Assembly (NCBI GenBank): GCA_003993805.1
Contig: RSEF01000017.1
Span: 6,939,018 to 7,003,017, forward strand
DNA from: Himantopus leucocephalus
Lineage: Eukaryota > Chordata > Aves > Charadriiformes > Recurvirostridae
Reading direction: 5' to 3'
DNA length: 64,000 nucleotides
Each line of letters begins with the position of its first letter. Positions within the stretch are counted from its first letter, which is position 1. Positions 58,054-64,000 of this stretch are shown here, piece by piece. The notes beneath the pieces are model-generated. The model saw only the letters and a program-made list of their open reading frames with translations, was not told the DNA's origin and did no database searches. Made by a program: the position numbers and the translations under genes.

Positions 58054-60424
58054 GTTTTTTCCTAGATACAAACAGTTATGCAAAGCTGCTGGGCCTTTTA
58101 AGGAACAGGAGTCTTTTTTTATTTAAAACAGTTCTAAGAAAAAAAATCCTTCGTTTTCTTTTTGATTAGATGTGAGGTTCTGTCTGGTTAATTCCAAACA
58201 CATTGTAATTCGCAACAGATTCAGAGAGTCTTGTTTGAACGATAGTATCTTTCAGATGAAAAAAATCCCTCTGTTTAAAAGTTGCCTGTGCAATCAATCC
58301 AAGAGCGAGTAACTTGCTACGTGGTTACTCGTCGTTAGAAACCCACACCTCAGTTCTGAATGCATCTGAATGTCAAATATAGCTTCCAGTCAGCAGGTCT
58401 TTTTAGATTTTCTTCAGCTACATTGAAGAGCCCATTATTAAATTATGTGAACTCCAGACCTTGCGTAGTGGCTAAGATACCCAGTTCATCCTGGAACAAC
58501 CTTTGACCAGCCTTCTTCCAGGAAAAAAAGAGAATATTACAAATTTCAACCCTTCAGAGAAAGACTTTTTAGCCATTTAGGTGGCCTGATGATTGCTGTT
58601 TCAATAGTAATAGATTTGTGAAGAGTAAAGACCTGTAGATAAAATACAATTGCCATTATTTTGCTGTTGGAGAACTTATGTGCACAAAGTCTCCCCATAT
58701 TCTGCGACGGGCATTTGTTGGGTACAAAGGAGCTGAGAACATTGCCTTGATCTGATGTGGTAAAAAGGCCAAAATTTTAGTTTACTAGATATACACAGAT
58801 ATTCACAAATCACCACAGGCACTTTTGGTCAAAAGAAGAAGAAAAATGAAAAATCAAAGATGAAGGAAGTAATCTGGGAGAATAGCACCTGGAGCCAGGT
58901 AGCAGTCTGCTCTCTTTACTGGTTATGACTCGCAGCTGCCAGCAAGAATATGGAGTCCAACCAGTTACCACCAATGGAGGGCAAATTACTCTGTGTAGCT
59001 GTGGACACCTGTGTGATGTAGAGCAAGTGAAGGAGAAGCGTTTGTGTAACGTTTACAAGGAGCATCTTCCATCTCGTTCCAGCATGTGATAGTACAGGGC
59101 CTAATATCCATAGTTGTGCAGAAATTACCTAAAAAGCTTGTTCAGGAAACCTAACACAATGAATAAGTGCTTTTGCTGGAATTTAAACCCTACATCTTCC
59201 TGGTGTTCATTAGTTTTCTGTAATCACTAACCCACACAGTCAGTGTTGGATAGAAATATCTTTACTGTATAAATTAGTTTTTCTGTGAGGTGTTCTGTAG
59301 TTCACTACAGTGCCTTGCTGTATAAAATAGACAAACACAGCACCAAGCCAAGATCTGATAGATCGGGAATTATGTATTTAATTCAGAGTTCTGTATAGAG
59401 TGCTCATAAAAGCTTGATCATGATAGAGGGGCCAATAAACATTTGGGAACATAAATATTTCTGTAGGAAATGGCTTTGTGAAACATTTAGTTGTTGAGTA
59501 ATAAGAAGAACAGAGAAAATCAGAAGAGTAGAAATCTCTAGGTACTAATCTGATGGGTTATATATGTTGCAATGATAATAATGTTGAGAGAGGATTTTTA
59601 TGGGACCAGTAGCAACAAATACATTGAGTCCTGCACTTTTTAATAGTGTCTTCACCTTCTTGTGCTTGCCCCACTTGCTATCTGTGCTGCTCCAAAATTC
59701 AGCTTTAAACCTAGAAAAGCAGTGGAGGAGAGCGAGGGGTGCCGAGTACTCCTCTGGACACAAGGGTATAAACCCTCTGACAAAGCCTTGGAGTCTCAGC
59801 CCGTGATCAGACATTCACTAGAGAAATGGATCCAAATCTAGAGAAGGCCAGGCAGCGTTTGTTGTCAGGGGTGGACTGCAAGGGAAAATACAGCCATGGC
59901 AGGATTTGAGGGGACATGATGCTCGCTTTCTGTCTTTTGTTTTTCTGGAACATCATTACTTGAGTATTTAGGCATCAGTCCAGCCAGACAACACAAGGAA
60001 ATGTATTTCAGAAAAGCACACATCAAAAAGTATTTTAAATGGCCAAATTGTAGAACAAAACACTCTGGCAACACAGCTGGTGCTCTTGTCAGTCTGTAGG
60101 CTGGAAAATAAGAAGAGAACCAGTAAGAAAAATAAAACCAACCTGGGAATAGCTAATCAGGTTAGAAGTCATGTTTTGGCTGCAAGGAATTTGAGGGCTG
60201 TAGAGAAAAATAGAGTAAGATTAGAAAATGTTTGTCCATCCTGTATGACAGATGTGGGAGAAGATGTAATCATTTGTTACTTCTCTTTTTTTCCTCTGAA
60301 AACAGCAGCAGCAATGAGCTGGCAGGCACAGTGAAATGCAGTTAGCAAAAGTAATGGGAGTTGAAAGTTTGACCTTTTGTGATGGAAATTTGATATGAAA
60401 AAAGGGTCTTTTGATAATTTCTCT

Positions 60425-60600
60425 ATCCAATCAGATATGGGAGATGTCTTGATCCTGTTTCCTCATTTGCATGCTGACTGATCTCATTTGAAAACCCAAT
60501 CATTCAGAAATATTGGGACGTCAACAGAAATGTTACAAGCAAGGAGCTGTTTTATCTGAAAGGTCTGCAGGATGTCATCTCTTGTTTTTCACTCCAGTGG
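60425..60600. promoter_or_regulatory. Candidate conserved non-coding element with octamer
   Basis: Contains CCAATCA, ATTTGCAT (60465-60472), CCCAATCATTC and GGGACGTCAAC in a repeat-free stretch. Weaker than the 57.3 and 63.5 kb blocks. Confidence 0.3.
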
Positions 60601-62337
60601 CCTGATCTCTTCTTCACGATTCCATGTTTTTATTGGCAGGATAAGTTGAACATATTGAAATGCAAATAGCCCTTTCCACATTGAACCAAAGTATAGGAGT
60701 TTTTTTCGGTATGATTGATTGTATCCAGGGCACTTCAAAAGCAACAAAGAAAATACTTTCTGCAGTGCTTCTGATTTCTTGACATTGCCAAGTTCTGATG
60801 TTTCCTGTTAGCAATCATTGGCAGAAAGTGGTTCCTGGGCTGCTCTCACCTCCACTTTTTCCCCATGTAAGGCCCACGGTGACGCAGCTCGCTGTTTCTG
60901 GGATCAGTGCATGAGGTTATTTAGTTTGTCGACAGACGCTCACACACACTTTGTTGTTATCCCAGGTGCTGAGTGTCATAAATATACTTCATGGATTTTA
61001 CCAAATTGCAGATGTGTTTAATCCAACAATGGTATAACTCAAAGCCTGCAACGATGACATGTTGGCTTTCAGCTGTGTGTATAACTGTCCAGATGATTAT
61101 CTGGGTAGTCAGATTCCAGATCCCAGGCACTGCCCACTCAAGTGAGTTTAGGATTGACTTTATCTCCCAGACAATTTAACCTTTCTGTTTTCTAGCACAG
61201 GCAATCCAATTTCCATTTTACTCAGCCACGCAGTGGGTTAATGGCAAGTTTTCCTGCTGCATAACTGGTGTTGTTATCCCTTATTTTGGAGTTTACCTAT
61301 TAAACTAATGTCCTAAACTAAAGTTTTTTATTACTTAATCCAGAAGCTAGGGACAAACAAACAATATATAGTAGTTCTGAATAAAGGAAATTATTTCAAA
61401 GAGTTCTTTTTTTGGCATACTACCTTTTTAACAGCAGGGTGAAGCTATATGAGAAATCTTTTTTCTTTAGTATCCCAAGATTTTTTTCCCACTTGTTTCT
61501 CCACTTGGACAACCCCTAGCCTGCTAGTCTGAGTGCTGTCCTGGGAAAAGGGATGTTCAGCTCCTCTTTTCTGGGGCTTCTTGGGCTTGCTCTGCTTTTT
61601 AGAAAAAAGTAAGTATTCACTGAATGAAAGGTTTTTTCCCCCCCAGTGAACACCTGCATTGGACTGCAAAGTTATTCTGCTTTTCTAGTTTGATGTAATT
61701 CTTTATACAAAACAGAACAATTCCAACAGGAGGACAGAGATGGATTTTCTTAGTTGAGTGTTGTGGCGCTCAGCTGGGAGATGGTTCCTAAGTGGAATGT
61801 CAGCAGTGAAGCTGGCCCGTTTTGAAGAGTTACCCCGAGCACCAGCTGTTGGCTGTCCCTGCCTAACAAAACCTTTCTTGAAACTGCTGTGGTTTTGTAA
61901 AGTTTTGCTTCTGGCAGACCAGCACACCCTCTCATTTCTCTGGAGTGGGCAGGTTTGGAGGGGGGATCTCACGCCCCGTGCTGTAGCGTGGAACACATGA
62001 GGAGGAGAGGCACAAACTAGGGTGTCAGTGAGGGCACTGCACAGGGACTGCTTTCCAAAGCTGAATCCTGGAGGGAAGGGATGCAAGGAAAGGGATGAAC
62101 CAGATTATAAGCTTTACATAATAGGATGTCTTGAAAGTCATTGAGTTGGTGTTTGTACAACACTTTGAAATGTAAAGCTCTAAATTAGGCAGGAGGTCAA
62201 GATTTACCACGGTGTTCCCTGGGTGGGTGACAGTATACCTCAATAGGGACCTGTAGAAGTTCAGTCTTCATCGCTGAGCTACAGAAATAGCATATTTACC
62301 CAGCTTGTTCTTTATTCAGTAGATTTCAGGGTCTAAC

Positions 62338-62654
62338 CACAAATTAGTGCATATGTTTGTGATATTTATCTGATAGTACCTAATTTCTTCAGCAATACGT
62401 GTACTTGTTTAGATGGGTTCAGGGGTTTTGTTGCTAGAACACGCCTGGTTTTGACTGAGGACAGGAGTCACTTGACTGCTAAGCCTCTTCAAGTCNCACA
62501 AATTAGTGCATATGTTTGTGATATTTATCTGATAGTACCTTATTTCTTCAGCAATATGTGTACTCGTGTATATGGGTTCAGGGGTTTTGTTGCTAGAACA
62601 TGCCTGGTTTTGACTGAGGACAGGAGTCACTTGACTGATAAGCCTCTTCAAGTG
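62338..62654. repeat. Direct duplication of about 158 bp around a single N
   Basis: 62338-62495 and 62497-62654 are near copies (about seven differences) separated by N at 62496. Same pattern as at 55.9 kb. Confidence 0.95.
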
Positions 62655-62725
62655 AAGAGGCGTTTCATCAAATCCCGTGGCCTGTCAGCTGGGGGGGTGG
62701 CAGTGCTTTGTAAAACAGCAGAAAT

Positions 62726-62938
62726 GGTAAATTCCCCCATTCCTTGTGTAATAAACTGAAGTTGTTGGTGTGACGAGCTAGCACGACTCAGCATCTCTCT
62801 GAATTAGGCACTGAGCATTCTCCCAGATGGGNGGTAAATTCCCCCATTCCTTGTGTAATAAACTGAAGTTGTTGGTATGACGAGCTAGCACGACTCAGCA
62901 GCTCTCCGAATTAGGCACTGAGCATTCTCCCAGATGGA
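62726..62938. repeat. Direct duplication of about 106 bp around a single N
   Basis: 62726-62831 and 62833-62938 are near copies (three or four differences) separated by N at 62832. The third case of the same pattern within 7.1 kb. Confidence 0.95.
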
Positions 62939-63179
62939 AAATCAACCTCCTTCATCTCTCATGTATTTTAGAATATCGAACCATGTAAGTTAAAACACGA
63001 TGTATTATTCTTGATAACCACAGCAATGTAGCTCCTCCCTGCTGGATTTTTTTAAGTATACTTCCCTCTCCACCTTCTTCTTTTGCTCTTCAGTATTAAA
63101 AAAAAAAATGCAGCTTAGTGTACCAATATTTTCTCTGTGGTGAAGTCAGCATAGAATATTAGTGTCCAAAAAGTTGTAA

Positions 63180-64000
63180 AACAAAAGACTATCATATGTT
63201 GCACCTTTTAATCATGTAATTGCTGAGTGACATTTAACTCGGCGGCTTTAAGTTACTCCTTTGTCAGCCAGCCTTCTCCTTCTGCCCCTCTCATTCCTCC
63301 CTCCTCCCGGAGCAACCTGCTTTTGCAGAGTAGTGCTTTAACTACACTGAAGTTTGGCTGGGCTTCTACATATTACAGCAGCAACACGAAAGCAAACAAT
63401 TGAAGTATTTGAGAACAATGAAATATGTATGGCTATCTGTGACAGCCCTATAAAGCAGAGCAATTAGCCGCGTAATCCGAGAAAGCCAAAGCGACCGGCA
63501 GCCCACGGTTCCCTATTAGTTAAATGCTTTTTGTACGTCCTCATCCCATCAAATCAACTAACACTTCCTTTAATTGGTTCATGAATTATACAGCTTGGCT
63601 GCATTATAATTTAATCACCAGTAAACATTCCTGGGGCCCGCTGTAAAGTGTATAGCGCTCATTAATTCCTTAATTTCAGCAGATGGAAGGGGAGATCGGA
63701 TGAACGGTGGCAGTACAGAGCGCCTTGGGCAATGGAAGAAGGAAAAAAAGGTGGGGGGCCGTTTAGGTTTTTTAAGGGCTGTCAGAAACTCAATCTGTGA
63801 GCTGTCAGCAGCTTGGACCCGGTTCCCCCCGCCTCCCCCTGCCTTCACCCCACCTACTGCTGCAAGTGACTGACGGATTCATATGGAGGCTTGTCAACCC
63901 GTCTTTAAACATCAAGCCAGCGGGTAAACCAAGCCCAATGTAAATTAATTCTTGTCTTACGGGCCCCCCTTTCTCTGTCCCCATGAATATTTCATGGCGG
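63180..64000. promoter_or_regulatory. Candidate conserved enhancer cluster at right edge
   Basis: About 800 bases of repeat-poor sequence with dense developmental-type motifs: ATCATGTAATTGCTGAGTGA, AGCAATTAGCCGCGTAATCC, TTTAATTGG (63570-63577), ATGAATTATAC, TTATAATTTAATCACC, CTCATTAATTCCTTAATTTC and an E-box CAGATG (63680-63685), then CCATGAATATTTCATGG (63981-63997), a near palindrome. No convincing open frame. It probably continues past the window. Confidence 0.55.

Larger units (their letters stand above)
46511..64000 (+). other. AK8: AK8 intron 11 (runs off the right edge)
   Basis: Donor GTAAGA at 46511. I searched for the next exon (human RVFFLNVPFDS, then RRIDPVTGERYH and YKPPPTMEIQARL) and found no match, so this intron seems longer than 17.4 kb. 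It holds an old CR1/L3 remnant (49540-49880), a TTTTA-type repeat (52977-53012), a 12-bp triple repeat (53895-53930), three single-N joins with duplicated flanks, and several conserved-looking regulatory blocks. The other parts are AT-rich unique sequence without recognisable features. Confidence 0.75.

Noticed and set aside
62409..62759. Open frames with internal repeats near 62.5 kb as a repeat protein
   Set aside because: The repeat comes from the duplicated contig ends around a single N.
1..64000. CRISPR arrays, prokaryotic operons, phage or plasmid systems
   Set aside because: Split genes, a CR1 LINE, a MIR SINE and a CpG island show this is vertebrate nuclear DNA; no regularly spaced repeats were seen.
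1..64000. tRNA, rRNA or known microRNA genes
   Set aside because: No cloverleaf with A and B boxes, no rRNA similarity and no hairpin of microRNA length was recognised by eye; a covariance-model scan was not possible.

Overview
The window looks like avian nuclear DNA. Interspersed repeats are sparse, there is one clear CR1 LINE with the bird-type 3' end, introns are long and AT-rich, and a CpG-rich promoter sits near 2.3-3.2 kb. The DNA is a draft assembly: it has two gaps of exactly 100 N (11692-11791, 41358-41457) and five single-N positions. Three of the single Ns separate near-identical direct copies that look like unmerged contig ends. The species cannot be named from the sequence.

The window holds essentially one gene, AK8 (adenylate kinase 8), on the + strand. 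I could place eleven coding exons between 2866 and 46510. They join in phase with GT/AG junctions at every step, giving 1115 coding bases: 371 codons plus two bases. This covers the N-terminal region, the whole first adenylate kinase domain (P-loop GPPASGKT) and about two thirds of the second (P-loop GPPGSGKS). The remaining roughly 107 residues expected from the human protein (479 aa) were not found and probably lie beyond 64000. Most open frames longer than 60 codons here are chance frames in introns; the real exons are short.

To the left, on the - strand, is the first coding exon of SPACA9 (1818-1980), whose product begins MNEVKETLRNIEQNYK. AK8 and SPACA9 are also divergent neighbours on human 9q34, and both products belong to sperm flagella and motile cilia. 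Between them lies a TATA-less CpG-island promoter with a perfect CRE and several RFX/X-box-type half-sites, as expected for a shared ciliary bidirectional promoter.

Layout: 1-1817 SPACA9 intron or beyond; 1818-1980 SPACA9 exon; 1981-2330 SPACA9 5' intron; 2331-2865 shared promoter; 2866-46510 AK8 exons 1-11 with ten introns; 46511-64000 AK8 intron 11. Introns 10 (12.2 kb) and 11 (over 17 kb) hold several blocks rich in homeodomain, octamer and E-box-like motifs that read like conserved non-coding elements, the strongest at about 57.28-57.58 kb and 63.18-64.0 kb. They may serve a distant developmental gene rather than AK8. I found no novel defence, mobile or biosynthetic system. The points most worth checking are the regulatory blocks, the shared promoter and the assembly joins.
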